A DNA stretch of 64,000 bases from Roseovarius sp. THAF9 (GTDB taxonomy: Bacteria; Pseudomonadota; Alphaproteobacteria; Rhodobacterales; Rhodobacteraceae). The stretch is from NCBI RefSeq assembly GCF_009363715.1, contig NZ_CP045404.1:248001-312000 (forward strand). The letters run 5' to 3'. The translations under genes and the position numbers were made by a program. The notes under the pieces were generated by a model. It was not told where the DNA came from, searched no databases, and saw only the letters and a program-made list of their open reading frames with translations. How positions within the stretch are numbered: the stretch's first letter is position 1; the number at the start of each line of letters is the position of its first letter. Of this stretch, positions 54,342 to 62,711 are shown in pieces.

Positions 54342-55043
54342 ATGCTACGCGCGCTCCTGTGTCTTTGGCTTACGGCTGTCGGGGCTGGCGGCGCGGTCGT
54401 GTCCGCCGCCGCCTGCGAGGTGGCACTTGTGCTGGCGGTGGACGTGTCGGGTTCGGTCGACGAAGGGGAATATCGCATCCAGATGCAGGGATTGGCCGAC
54501 GGGCTGCGCGATACTGCGGTCAGCGAGGCTCTGGTCGTGGGCGAAGCGGCGGTGCTGGTGCTGCAATGGACTGGCACCTCGCGCCAGCGCGTGGTGGTGC
54601 CGTGGCAGCGGATGACGGATTTCGACGCGGTCGAGGCGCTGGCGGCGCGGATCGAGACCACGCCGCGCGTCTGGCGCAACTTCTCTACCGCCATTGGCGA
54701 GGCGCTGGAGGTCGGCGCGGCGCAGTTCGCGGATGTGCCCGGATGCCGCCGCCGGGTGATCGACGTGTCGGGCGACGGGTCGTCCAACGAGGGGCCGGAG
54801 CCGCGTGCGGTGCATGGCCTGCTGACCGAGCAGGGGATCATCGTCAACGCGCTGGTCATCGAAGGAGCCGAGCCGATGATGACCGAGTATTTCTGGGAAA
54901 ACGTCATTCACGGGCCTGGCGCGTTTGTGATCACAGCCAATGATTACGCCGAGTACCCGGCCCGAATGCGCCGCAAACTGCTGCGCGAAGTTACCAAACC
55001 CATCTCGAAAGCGCCGAGTGATTCCTTTGCGCCGCATTTGTGA
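54342..55043 (+). CDS. DUF1194-family exported VWA-domain protein
   Basis: The 233-residue protein has a signal peptide (MLRALLCLWLTAVGAGGAVVSAAA) and a von Willebrand A-like domain. The metal-ion-dependent adhesion site begins LAVDVSGSVDEGEY, with the other ligands in TAIGEALE and VSGDGSSNEG. DUF1194 members are alphaproteobacterial and of unknown role. Its 3' end overlaps the sdh operator region: one TGTGATCACA lies inside the gene at 54926 and another begins 4 bases before its stop codon ends. Confidence 0.9.
   Translation: MLRALLCLWLTAVGAGGAVVSAAACEVALVLAVDVSGSVDEGEYRIQMQGLADGLRDTAVSEALVVGEAAVLVLQWTGTSRQRVVVPWQRMTDFDAVEALAARIETTPRVWRNFSTAIGEALEVGAAQFADVPGCRRRVIDVSGDGSSNEGPEPRAVHGLLTEQGIIVNALVIEGAEPMMTEYFWENVIHGPGAFVITANDYAEYPARMRRKLLREVTKPISKAPSDSFAPHL
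54926..54935. promoter_or_regulatory. Extra TGTGATCACA site inside the DUF1194 gene
   Basis: This is a perfect palindrome with TTTG at its left edge, 113 bp upstream (centre to centre) of the first sdh-proximal site. It encodes FVITA in the protein, so it may be coincidental or a distal operator. Confidence 0.45.
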
Positions 55044-55071
55044 TCACGCACTAGAGTATGTGATCACGAAA
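55036..55071. promoter_or_regulatory. Paired TGTGATCACG operators upstream of sdhC
   Basis: TGTGATCACG occurs at 55039-55048 and 55059-55068, 20 bp apart (two helical turns), 148-177 bp upstream of the sdhC start. The cores match the sucC sites (GTGATCAC). The first lies across the DUF1194 stop codon. A shared GntR-type regulator for sdh and suc/odh is inferred. Confidence 0.72.
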
Positions 55072-55215
55072 ACTGCTTTTGCGACGAAATGCCTGCACTA
55101 TTTGAAGAATACGGGTTTGCAGAGCCCCCGGATGATTGGATAAAACGAACTCAAATCGCGGGGCAGGCTGGCTCACCCGGGTCGGCGCCACATCGCGACG
55201 AGAAAGGGAATGCCA

Positions 55216-55599
55216 ATGGCAGACGTCAATCGCGGCAACCGGCCGCTTTCGCCCCACCTCACAATCTATCGCCCGCAGCTGACGTCGATGACGTCGATCC
55301 TGACCCGGATCACCGGGAACGCCCTGCTTGTCGCCGCGCTGTTGACGGTGTGGTGGCTTTTGGCCGCCGCGACCTCGGCCGACTATTTCGCGACTGCCGA
55401 CGCGGTGGTGACCAGCTGGTTCGGTGACATCGTGATGTTCCTGTCGCTCTGGGCGCTGTGGTATCACACGCTGGCGGGTGTGCGGCACCTGATCTGGGAC
55501 AACGCGATGATGCTGGAAGTCGACAAGGCCGAGATGCTGGGCTGGGCGGCGATCGGCGGATCGGTCGTTCTGACCATCCTGACCGTGCTGTTCATCTGA
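55216..55599 (+). CDS. sdhC: Succinate dehydrogenase cytochrome b556 subunit
   Basis: SdhC is one of two membrane anchors of complex II. The 127-residue protein has MADVNRGNRPLSPHLTIYRPQLTSMTSILTRITG at its start, three spans and a haem-ligand histidine in ALWYHTLAGVRHLIWD. I choose the ATG at 55216 over the ATG at 55210 because GAGAAAGGG gives better spacing and relatives begin MADVNRG. It is the first gene of sdhCDA...B, behind the paired TGTGATCACG sites. Confidence 0.94.
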   Translation: MADVNRGNRPLSPHLTIYRPQLTSMTSILTRITGNALLVAALLTVWWLLAAATSADYFATADAVVTSWFGDIVMFLSLWALWYHTLAGVRHLIWDNAMMLEVDKAEMLGWAAIGGSVVLTILTVLFI

Positions 55600-55613
55600 A
55601 GGAGACCCCGGAC

Positions 55614-55985
55614 ATGCGTTTCCTGACAGACCGCAAACGCGCCGTGGGCCTTGGCTCGGCCAAGACCGGCGTCCATCACTTCTGGGCGATGAAGGTGCAG
55701 AGCGTCGCGCTGCTCATCCTGATCCCGCTTTTCGTGTTCACCTTCGGCGGCATCCTGGGCAGTTCGTTCGAGGAGGTCACGGCCTATTACGCGCGGCCCT
55801 TCCCGGCCATCATCGTGGCGCTGACGCTGGTCGTCGGCTTCAAGCATTTCGCGGACGGGTGCCAGGTGCTGATCGAGGACTATGTGCATGGCACGGCGCA
55901 GAAGGTGACGATCATCCTTGTGACGTGCCTGAGCTATGGCGCCATGGCGACGGGGCTATTCGCCATCGCGCGACTGGCGCTCTGA
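55614..55985 (+). CDS. sdhD: Succinate dehydrogenase membrane anchor subunit
   Basis: The 123-residue protein is the second membrane anchor of complex II, with three spans (about residues 25-48, 58-78 and 92-118). The segment [20 protein letters not shown] and the haem/quinone region [19 protein letters not shown] are typical of alphaproteobacterial SdhD. The ATG at 55614 follows AAGGAGA by a short gap. sdhA follows after 100 bp. Confidence 0.93.
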   Translation: MRFLTDRKRAVGLGSAKTGVHHFWAMKVQSVALLILIPLFVFTFGGILGSSFEEVTAYYARPFPAIIVALTLVVGFKHFADGCQVLIEDYVHGTAQKVTIILVTCLSYGAMATGLFAIARLAL

Positions 55986-56085
55986 GAGATATTCAAGGGC
56001 AGGGCGCGCGGCGCCTTGGCCCGTACGAGACCATATAGCCGGGGCCGGCATGGCCCGAGCAGACGAACCGGAAAAGGCACGAAGC

Positions 56086-57891
56086 ATGGCGGCTTACGAA
56101 TACGAGACACATGATTACGACGTGGTTGTGGTGGGCGCGGGCGGCGCGGGGCTGCGCGCGACGCTTGGCATGGCGGAACAGGGCCTGCGCACGGCGTGCG
56201 TGACAAAGGTGTTCCCGACGCGCTCGCATACCGTGGCGGCGCAGGGCGGTATCGCGGCATCGCTTGGCAATATGGGCCCCGACAGCTGGCAGTGGCACAT
56301 GTACGACACCGTGAAGGGGTCGGACTGGCTGGGTGATACGGACGCGATGGAATATCTGGCGCGCGAGGCGCCCAAGGCGGTCTATGAGTTGGAGCATTAC
56401 GGTGTGCCGTTTTCGCGCACCGAGGAGGGGCGGATTTACCAGCGCCCCTTCGGCGGGCACACGACCGAGTTCGGCGAAGGCCCCCCGGTGCAGCGGACCT
56501 GTGCCGCGGCTGACCGGACCGGCCACGCGATTTTGCATACGCTTTACGGGCAAAGCCTGAAGAACAACGCAGAGTTCTACATCGAATATTTCGCCATCGA
56601 CCTGATGATGAGCGAGGACGGGCAGTGCACCGGCGTCGTCTGCTGGAAGCTGGATGACGGCACGATCCACGTGTTCAACTCCAAGATGGTGGTGCTGGCG
56701 ACCGGCGGTTACGGCCGCGCGTATTTCAGTGCGACGTCCGCCCATACCTGTACCGGCGATGGCGGCGGCATGGTGGCCCGCGCGGGTCTGCCGCTTCAGG
56801 ATATGGAGTTCGTTCAGTTCCACCCGACGGGCATCTACGGTTCGGGCTGCCTGATCACCGAGGGCGCGCGGGGCGAGGGCGGTTACCTGACCAACAGCGA
56901 AGGCGAGCGGTTCATGGAGCGCTATGCGCCCAACTACAAGGACCTTGCGCCGCGCGACTATGTCAGCCGGTCGATGACGATGGAGATCCGCGAAGGGCGC
57001 GGCGTGGGGGAGCATGGCGATCATATTCACCTGAACCTCAGCCACCTGCCCGCCGAGGCGCTGAACCTGCGCCTGCCGGGGATCTCGGAATCGGCCAAGA
57101 TCTTTGCCGGGGTGGACGTGACGAAAGAGCCGATCCCGGTGCTGCCCACGGTCCATTACAACATGGGCGGCATTCCGACGAACTATTGGGGCGAGGTTCT
57201 GAACCCCAGCAAGGACGACCCGCATGCCGTGGTGCCGGGCCTGATGGCCGTGGGTGAGGCGGGCTGCGCGAGCGTGCATGGTGCGAACCGTCTGGGGTCC
57301 AACTCGCTGATTGACCTCGTGGTGTTCGGTCGGGCCTCGGCCATCCGCGCGGGCAAGGTGGTCAATCCCGAGAGCGCCGTGCCGGCGACGGATGCGGGTC
57401 AGGTCGACAAGGCGCTGGATCGGTTCGACCATTTCCGTAACGCCGATGGCGGCACGCCGACGGCCGAGTTGCGGCTGGAGATGCAGCGCACGATGCAGGA
57501 GGACGCGGCAGTGTTCCGCACCTCCAAAACCCTGTCCGAGGGCGTCAAAAAGATGGATGCCATTGCCGCCAAGCTGGATGACATAAAGGTGACCGACCGC
57601 AGCCTCGTGTGGAACAGCGACCTGATGGAAACGCTGGAGCTGACCAACCTGATGCCCAACGCGCTGGCCACAATCGCAGGAGCGGAGGCGCGCAAGGAAA
57701 GCCGTGGCGCCCATGCGCACGAGGATTTCTCGAAGCGCGACGATGAAAACTGGCGCGTGCACACTGTTGCGCGGGTGGATGGCAAGACGGTCGATCTGAG
57801 CTATCGTCCCATTATCGAGGACCCGCTCACGACCGAATCCGAGGGTGGGATCAATTTGAAGAAGATTGCACCCAAGGAGAGGACATTCTGA
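56086..57891 (+). CDS. sdhA: Succinate dehydrogenase flavoprotein subunit
   Basis: SdhA oxidises succinate with covalently bound FAD. The 601-residue protein has [21 protein letters not shown], the FAD-linked histidine in [40 protein letters not shown] and the arginine/histidine active-site region [14 protein letters not shown]. The start is the ATG at 56086 ([12 protein letters not shown]); an in-frame ATG at 56050 is an alternative. The stop overlaps the next gene's start by one base (TGATG). Confidence 0.96.
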   Translation: MAAYEYETHDYDVVVVGAGGAGLRATLGMAEQGLRTACVTKVFPTRSHTVAAQGGIAASLGNMGPDSWQWHMYDTVKGSDWLGDTDAMEYLAREAPKAVYELEHYGVPFSRTEEGRIYQRPFGGHTTEFGEGPPVQRTCAAADRTGHAILHTLYGQSLKNNAEFYIEYFAIDLMMSEDGQCTGVVCWKLDDGTIHVFNSKMVVLATGGYGRAYFSATSAHTCTGDGGGMVARAGLPLQDMEFVQFHPTGIYGSGCLITEGARGEGGYLTNSEGERFMERYAPNYKDLAPRDYVSRSMTMEIREGRGVGEHGDHIHLNLSHLPAEALNLRLPGISESAKIFAGVDVTKEPIPVLPTVHYNMGGIPTNYWGEVLNPSKDDPHAVVPGLMAVGEAGCASVHGANRLGSNSLIDLVVFGRASAIRAGKVVNPESAVPATDAGQVDKALDRFDHFRNADGGTPTAELRLEMQRTMQEDAAVFRTSKTLSEGVKKMDAIAAKLDDIKVTDRSLVWNSDLMETLELTNLMPNALATIAGAEARKESRGAHAHEDFSKRDDENWRVHTVARVDGKTVDLSYRPIIEDPLTTESEGGINLKKIAPKERTF

Positions 57892-58487
57892 TGAAAGCCA
57901 TACTGAGAACCGCCGCCGCCATTGGTGGCCTGACGATGCTGGCCGGCGCTGCGCATGCCATCGACACCACACCCGCGAATGTGGACCGCGTCGTGCAGGC
58001 GTGCTTTGCCGAGGTGAGCCCGGAAGGGTCCTACGTGACCAATGTCCGGGGCGACGAGGTGATCCTGAAACCCGTGCGCGGCTCTGGCGCGTCCAATTAC
58101 GAGGCGCAGGCGCTGAACAGCTGCATCGCGTATCGCTTCGGCGCGTCGACGGTGACCGCGGCGGCGAACCCGAACCGCTATATCTCGGTCGGCGAACAGC
58201 GCAGCGCCATCCTGGACTGCAAGCACAAGTTCGGCATTGGCGGCGGTGTCCGTCTGGGCGGGCAATGGCAGGAAGTGCCCATTGGCCAGCAGACCCGGAT
58301 CTGGATCGTGCCGCATGGCCGTGTGACCGCCGAGGCGGCGAACCGGATCAATGCCTGCGCCGACCAGGCGCTGGGTCGGGGCGGCAGCCCGGTGGTCAAG
58401 GTGACGGGCGTCGTACGCAAACAGGGGCCTTGCCCGAAACATGCGCCTGTCCTGTATGGCGGTACGCAATACTGTATCGGCAACTGA
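57891..58487 (+). CDS. Exported protein of unknown function inside the sdh operon (198 aa)
   Basis: The product has a signal peptide ([23 protein letters not shown], cleavage near residue 23). The mature part has six cysteines in regular contexts (VQACFAEV, LNSCIAYRF, LDCKHKFG, INACADQAL, QGPCPKHA and QYCIGN), likely three disulfides. No family is recognised. It overlaps the sdhA stop by one base and precedes the methyltransferase gene by 5 bases, so it is surely co-transcribed with sdhA. Confidence 0.8.
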   Translation: MKAILRTAAAIGGLTMLAGAAHAIDTTPANVDRVVQACFAEVSPEGSYVTNVRGDEVILKPVRGSGASNYEAQALNSCIAYRFGASTVTAAANPNRYISVGEQRSAILDCKHKFGIGGGVRLGGQWQEVPIGQQTRIWIVPHGRVTAEAANRINACADQALGRGGSPVVKVTGVVRKQGPCPKHAPVLYGGTQYCIGN

Positions 58488-58492
58488 TCGCA

Positions 58493-59242
58493 ATGCCCAA
58501 GGCCGCCACGCATATCACGGCAAAGCCCGCCCGTCCGGCGGGCTGGCCGCGTGCGCGGGGGCGGCATTACCTGGACGTGCTGGAGGTGCTGCACGGGACG
58601 AGACGCCCGGAGTGGTATCTCGAGATCGGCGCGGGGCGGGGGCATTCGCTGATGCGATGCCCCGGCAAGGCCATCGCTGTCGATCCTGCGTTTCGCCTGA
58701 GTGGTGACGTGATGGGCGACAAGGCCGCGCTGCACCTGATCCAGAAGACCAGCGGCGATTTCTTTGACAGCGGGCAGGCGCATGAGATAGCGCCGCGCAT
58801 TGACATGGCCTTTATCGACGGGATGCACCTGTTCGAGTACGTGCTGGACGATTTCATCGCCACGGAAAAGCTATGCCATCCCGACGCGGCGATCCTGCTG
58901 CATGACCTTGTGCCGTTTTCCCCCGCCGCCGCCGAGCGGGAGTGGGACTCCGAGCGTACCAAGGGCTGGTCGGGCGACGTTTGGAAGATGACGCTGATCC
59001 TGCGCGAATACCGCCCCGAGCTGGCGTTCGACGTGCTGAACCCGCGGCCCTGCGGGCTGGGGATCGTGACCGGGCTTGACCCCGAAAACCGGGTTCTGGA
59101 GGACGCGCGAGACGAGATCGTGGCGAAGTTCATGGACCTGACGATCGTGGAGTTCGGGCCGAAGAACCTCAAGCAGATCATGCAGATGCGCAAGGTCGAG
59201 GACGTGCTGCCCGAGTTGAAGGAAATGGAGGCGGCGGAATGA
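58493..59242 (+). CDS. Class I SAM-dependent methyltransferase-fold protein inside the sdh operon
   Basis: The 249-residue protein has a SAM-binding motif YLEIGAGRGHSL near residue 41 and a second acidic loop IDMAFIDGMHLFEYVLDDF near residue 100, followed by AAILLHDLVPFSP. This is the Methyltransferase_24-like layout. The substrate is unknown. It starts 6 bases after the upstream exported gene and overlaps the downstream lipoprotein gene by 4 bases. Placement between sdhA and sdhB is unusual for the family. Confidence 0.82.
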   Translation: MPKAATHITAKPARPAGWPRARGRHYLDVLEVLHGTRRPEWYLEIGAGRGHSLMRCPGKAIAVDPAFRLSGDVMGDKAALHLIQKTSGDFFDSGQAHEIAPRIDMAFIDGMHLFEYVLDDFIATEKLCHPDAAILLHDLVPFSPAAAEREWDSERTKGWSGDVWKMTLILREYRPELAFDVLNPRPCGLGIVTGLDPENRVLEDARDEIVAKFMDLTIVEFGPKNLKQIMQMRKVEDVLPELKEMEAAE

Positions 59243-59559
59243 GGTGGCTTGCCATTCTTGCGCTGCCGCTGCTGCTGACAGGGTGCGATGCGGCCAATGA
59301 CGCCGCCGACGCCATCGCGCGGGACCGCGCCAAGACGGTGGTCAACGGCATCGTCGCGCAACGCTTTCCGGGCGTCACCGTGGCGCCCGTCACCGACTGC
59401 ATCATCGACGCGGCCTCGGCCGGGGAAATCATCACCATCGCGCGCGATTCCGTGGGCGGGGTTCAGCCCGCGACGGTCGAGCTGGTGGTGGACATCGCAA
59501 GCCGGCCCGAGTCGGTTCAATGTATTGCTGAAAACGGTCTGGTCCTGCTGGGCCGCTGA
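59239..59559 (+). CDS. Small putative lipoprotein inside the sdh operon
   Basis: The 106-residue product has lipobox LLTGC (cysteine at about residue 16) after a short hydrophobic segment. The mature part contains two further cysteines (VTDCIIDA and VQCIAENG) and looks like a small alpha/beta fold. The family is unknown. The start overlaps the methyltransferase stop (ATGA) and sdhB follows after 17 bases. Confidence 0.75.
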   Translation: MRWLAILALPLLLTGCDAANDAADAIARDRAKTVVNGIVAQRFPGVTVAPVTDCIIDAASAGEIITIARDSVGGVQPATVELVVDIASRPESVQCIAENGLVLLGR

Positions 59560-59576
59560 ACGGAGAGGAAACGTAA

Positions 59577-60356
59577 ATGGTACAACTGACGCTTCCGAAG
59601 AATTCCCGGATCACCAAGGGAAAGACGTGGCCCAAGCCCGAAGGCGCCAAGAACGTACGCAAGTTCCAGATTTATCGCTGGAACCCCGATGACGGGAAGA
59701 ACCCACAGGTCGATACGTACTTTCTGGACATGGATAAGTGCGGGCCGATGGTTCTGGACGCGCTGATCAAGATCAAGAATGAGGTCGACCCGACGCTGAC
59801 GTTCCGCCGGTCCTGCCGCGAGGGGATTTGCGGATCCTGCGCGATGAATATCGACGGGATCAACACGCTGGCCTGTATCTATGGTCTGGACGAGGTGAAG
59901 GGCGACGTGAAGATCTATCCGCTGCCGCACATGCCGGTGGTCAAGGACCTGATCCCGGACCTGACGCACTTCTACGCCCAGCACGCCAGCATCATGCCGT
60001 GGCTGGAGACCAAGACGAACCGCCCCGCGAAGGAGTGGAAGCAGTCGATCGAGGACCGCGAAAAGCTCGATGGCCTATATGAATGCGTGATGTGCGCGTC
60101 CTGTTCGACCGCCTGCCCCAGCTATTGGTGGAACGGCGACAAGTATCTTGGACCGGCGGCGCTGTTGCACGCCTATCGCTGGATCATCGACAGTCGGGAC
60201 GAGGCGACGGGCGAGCGGCTGGACGATCTGGAAGATCCGTTCAAGCTCTATCGCTGTCACACGATCATGAACTGCGCCAAGACCTGCCCCAAGGGGCTGA
60301 ACCCCGCCAAGGCGATTGCCGAGATCAAGAAGATGATGCTGGAGCGTGCGGTGTAA
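59577..60356 (+). CDS. sdhB: Succinate dehydrogenase iron-sulfur subunit
   Basis: SdhB passes electrons from FAD to quinone. The 259-residue protein has the 2Fe-2S motif [16 protein letters not shown] and LACIYG, then [16 protein letters not shown] and [17 protein letters not shown] for the 4Fe-4S and 3Fe-4S clusters. All are intact. The ATG follows GGAGAGGAAACG. It is the last recognised sdh gene; the next small gene begins at the overlapping TAATG. Confidence 0.97.
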   Translation: MVQLTLPKNSRITKGKTWPKPEGAKNVRKFQIYRWNPDDGKNPQVDTYFLDMDKCGPMVLDALIKIKNEVDPTLTFRRSCREGICGSCAMNIDGINTLACIYGLDEVKGDVKIYPLPHMPVVKDLIPDLTHFYAQHASIMPWLETKTNRPAKEWKQSIEDREKLDGLYECVMCASCSTACPSYWWNGDKYLGPAALLHAYRWIIDSRDEATGERLDDLEDPFKLYRCHTIMNCAKTCPKGLNPAKAIAEIKKMMLERAV

Positions 60357-60655
60357 TGAGCAAGCCGCGTCCCGAGCTCGATTTCCAGTCGAAGGAAGAG
60401 TTTCGGGACGTGTGCCGCCACCTGTCGGGGCGGCTGCATTACCTGAACCGGACGGCGATCGGGGAGAGCAGGTTCGTCAGTGAACTCGCGGGGCTTGTCG
60501 AACGCGCGGGCAAGGTTTTCGACGACCATTATGACGACAAGGAGGTCTTCGCCGCGTTCGGCGATGGCTGGGACCAGGGAACCTTGTCGCGCGAAGAGCG
60601 GCCCCTGGCGCTGTTCGGGTTGCTTTATCCCGAGGTCGGGTCGGACAAGTCCTGA
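60356..60655 (+). CDS. Small protein of unknown function after sdhB (99 aa)
   Basis: The product [34 protein letters not shown] is charged and helical-looking with no signal or membrane segment. No family is recognised. The ATG overlaps the sdhB stop by one base, so it is translated with the sdh transcript. Its last 31 bases overlap the convergent end of the MarR-family gene, whose minus-strand frame therefore shares DNA with it. Confidence 0.7.
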   Translation: MSKPRPELDFQSKEEFRDVCRHLSGRLHYLNRTAIGESRFVSELAGLVERAGKVFDDHYDDKEVFAAFGDGWDQGTLSREERPLALFGLLYPEVGSDKS

Positions 60656-61077
60656 TCCAGCAGGGATAGCAGATCGGTGATGCGGTCCAGTTGCCCCGGC
60701 TTGGCCCGGGGCGCGAGGAATGTATTGAGCGCGGCATCGCGCGTCTGGACCATGGCGATCAGCGTGGCACGGCCCGTCTCGGTCAGGTGAACATGCTTCA
60801 GCCGTTTGTCCGTGGCATCCGCGACGCGGCGGATCAGCCCGTCTTTTTCCATCCGGTCCAGCAGGCGTGACACGCCGTATTGCGGCAGCATCAGGCTGTT
60901 TTCCAGTGATTTCGCGGTCTGGCCATCTTGGCCCGCGTCAAGTGCGGCCAGCGCATCCAGCACGTCGAGCGGCGGCAGGCCTTCGGCCTTGAGCGCGGAC
61001 TCCAGATGGTTCTGAAGGCGGCGGTGGGTGCGCGACAGGACCTGCCACGCAGAAAGGTTCTGGGGTGTTCTGCTCAT
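60625..61077 (-). CDS. MarR-family transcriptional regulator
   Basis: The 150-residue protein has a winged helix-turn-helix with SAWQVLSRTHRRLQNHLE in helix 1, SLMLPQYGVSRLLDRMEKDGLI in the recognition region, the wing DATDKRLKHVHLTETG and a C-terminal dimerisation helix. The start is the ATG at 61075-61077; an upstream in-frame ATG lies in creD-proximal noise. It is convergent with the sdh operon (31 bp overlap) and divergent from creD across 143 bp, which makes creD a possible target. Confidence 0.88.
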   Translation of the reverse strand: MSRTPQNLSAWQVLSRTHRRLQNHLESALKAEGLPPLDVLDALAALDAGQDGQTAKSLENSLMLPQYGVSRLLDRMEKDGLIRRVADATDKRLKHVHLTETGRATLIAMVQTRDAALNTFLAPRAKPGQLDRITDLLSLLDQDLSDPTSG

Positions 61078-61220
61078 GCCTGAACCATAAATGCAGGTGC
61101 ATTTGGGGGGCAAGGGGCGTTTGCCGGCCTGCACGAAATCTGCGCAACGGGGGCGGGGGCGTCTGCACGGGGGCCTGCGCAAAAAGGCGGCATCGGAATA
61201 TGAAATGAGAGGACATTCCA

Positions 61221-62645
61221 ATGCTGCGTTCCCCCGGATTGCGGTTCATCATCGTGGGCCTGTTGGTGCTGCTGATGACCATCCCTGTGTTTTTCGTCGG
61301 TGCGATCATCGACAGCCGTGCGGACTACAACCGCCAGACCATTGCGTCGGTCGGGCAGGAGTGGGGCGGACGGCAGCTCTTGTCCGGCCCCGTTCTGATC
61401 ATCCCGGTCGAGGAAACGGTAATGGTGCGCGAACGCGAGGAGGTGATCGACCCCGTGACCGGTGAGCAGAAGCTGGATGGCGATGATCAGCCGGTGTTTC
61501 GGTTCAAACAGGTGGAGCGGACGCTGCGGCGTGATCCCGTATATGTCTATCCCGATACGCTGGACCTCGGCGTGGACAAGACCACGCAGGAGCGCAGCCG
61601 GGGCATCTTCTCGGTGCCGGTCTATACCGCCAAGGCGGAAGGCGCGTTCGATTTCAACTCCGCCGAGGCAGAGGAGGTGCTGCGCGGTGAGGAGGTTCTG
61701 CTGTGGGACGAGGCGGAGGTGCGCGTCTACGTGAGCAGTAACCGCGCGCTGCGGGGTGAGACGCGTTTGATGGCCGATGGCCGGGCGCTGGAGATGGAGC
61801 CGGTGGCGAGCGAGAACCGCTATATCGGTGGGCTGCGCGCGCCGACAGGGGACCCGCGAGAGATCGGGGCGTTCGACCTGAAGATGGGGCTGAATGGCGC
61901 CGAGGCGCTGTCGTTCACGCCGGTGGGGCGCGAGACGCGGGTGACGCTGACCTCGGACTGGCCGCATCCCGAGTTCCAAGGCGCGTTCCTGCCTGACAGC
62001 CACGAGGTGCGCGAGGACGGGTTCGAGGCGCATTGGGTTATCCCGCATCTGGCGCGACCGCTGCCGCAGGTCAGCCGCGAGGATCAGAACGAGGCGGCGC
62101 GGAGCCAGTCGAGCTTTGGCGTGGGGCTTTACCAGCCGAACGACTTCTACCAGAAGGCCTATCGCGCGGCGCGGTACGGCATCCTGTTCATCGGTCTGAC
62201 CTTCCTGACGATTTTCCTGGTGGAAGGGCAGACGAAGCGGCCGACGCACCCGGTGCAGTATATCCTGATCGGGCTGGCGCAATCGGCGTTCTTCCTGCTG
62301 ATGCTGGCGCTGTCCGAGCAAGTGGGTTTCGGCATGGCCTATCTGGTGTCGGGCGCGGCGACGGTCGGGTTGGTGACGGCGTTCGCCGCGACGGCGCTGA
62401 AGCTGGGCCACCGGACGCTGGTGGTGGGGGCGATGCTGGCGGTGCTTTACGGTGTGCTCTACCTCATTCTGCGCAGCGCCGATTATGCCCTGCTGGCCGG
62501 GTCGATCCTTCTGTTCGCGGCGATTGCGGGCACCATGTTCGCCACGCGGAACGAGAACTGGTACGGCGAGCCGCGCACCGGGCCGCGCCGCGGGTGGTTC
62601 CGCAAGGCAGAGCCGCAGCCGGAAGCGCCACAGCCCACAAGCTGA
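61221..62645 (+). CDS. creD: CreD-family inner membrane protein
   Basis: The 474-residue protein has one N-terminal span (about residues 8-30), a large periplasmic beta-rich region (about 35-300) and a C-terminal set of spans (about 305-435). The region RYGILFIGLTFLTIFLVEGQ and HPVQYILIGLAQSAFFLLML are typical of CreD (colicin E2 tolerance family). CreD function is not well defined; it affects envelope stress tolerance. No creBC genes are adjacent. A MarR regulator lies divergently upstream. Confidence 0.9.
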   Translation: MLRSPGLRFIIVGLLVLLMTIPVFFVGAIIDSRADYNRQTIASVGQEWGGRQLLSGPVLIIPVEETVMVREREEVIDPVTGEQKLDGDDQPVFRFKQVERTLRRDPVYVYPDTLDLGVDKTTQERSRGIFSVPVYTAKAEGAFDFNSAEAEEVLRGEEVLLWDEAEVRVYVSSNRALRGETRLMADGRALEMEPVASENRYIGGLRAPTGDPREIGAFDLKMGLNGAEALSFTPVGRETRVTLTSDWPHPEFQGAFLPDSHEVREDGFEAHWVIPHLARPLPQVSREDQNEAARSQSSFGVGLYQPNDFYQKAYRAARYGILFIGLTFLTIFLVEGQTKRPTHPVQYILIGLAQSAFFLLMLALSEQVGFGMAYLVSGAATVGLVTAFAATALKLGHRTLVVGAMLAVLYGVLYLILRSADYALLAGSILLFAAIAGTMFATRNENWYGEPRTGPRRGWFRKAEPQPEAPQPTS

Positions 62646-62711
62646 CGCGACGTTTCCTTCCATGAGGCGGGGTGGCCGGGTTAGGCTGCCCCGCAAGTGC
62701 GGGAGGTGACC

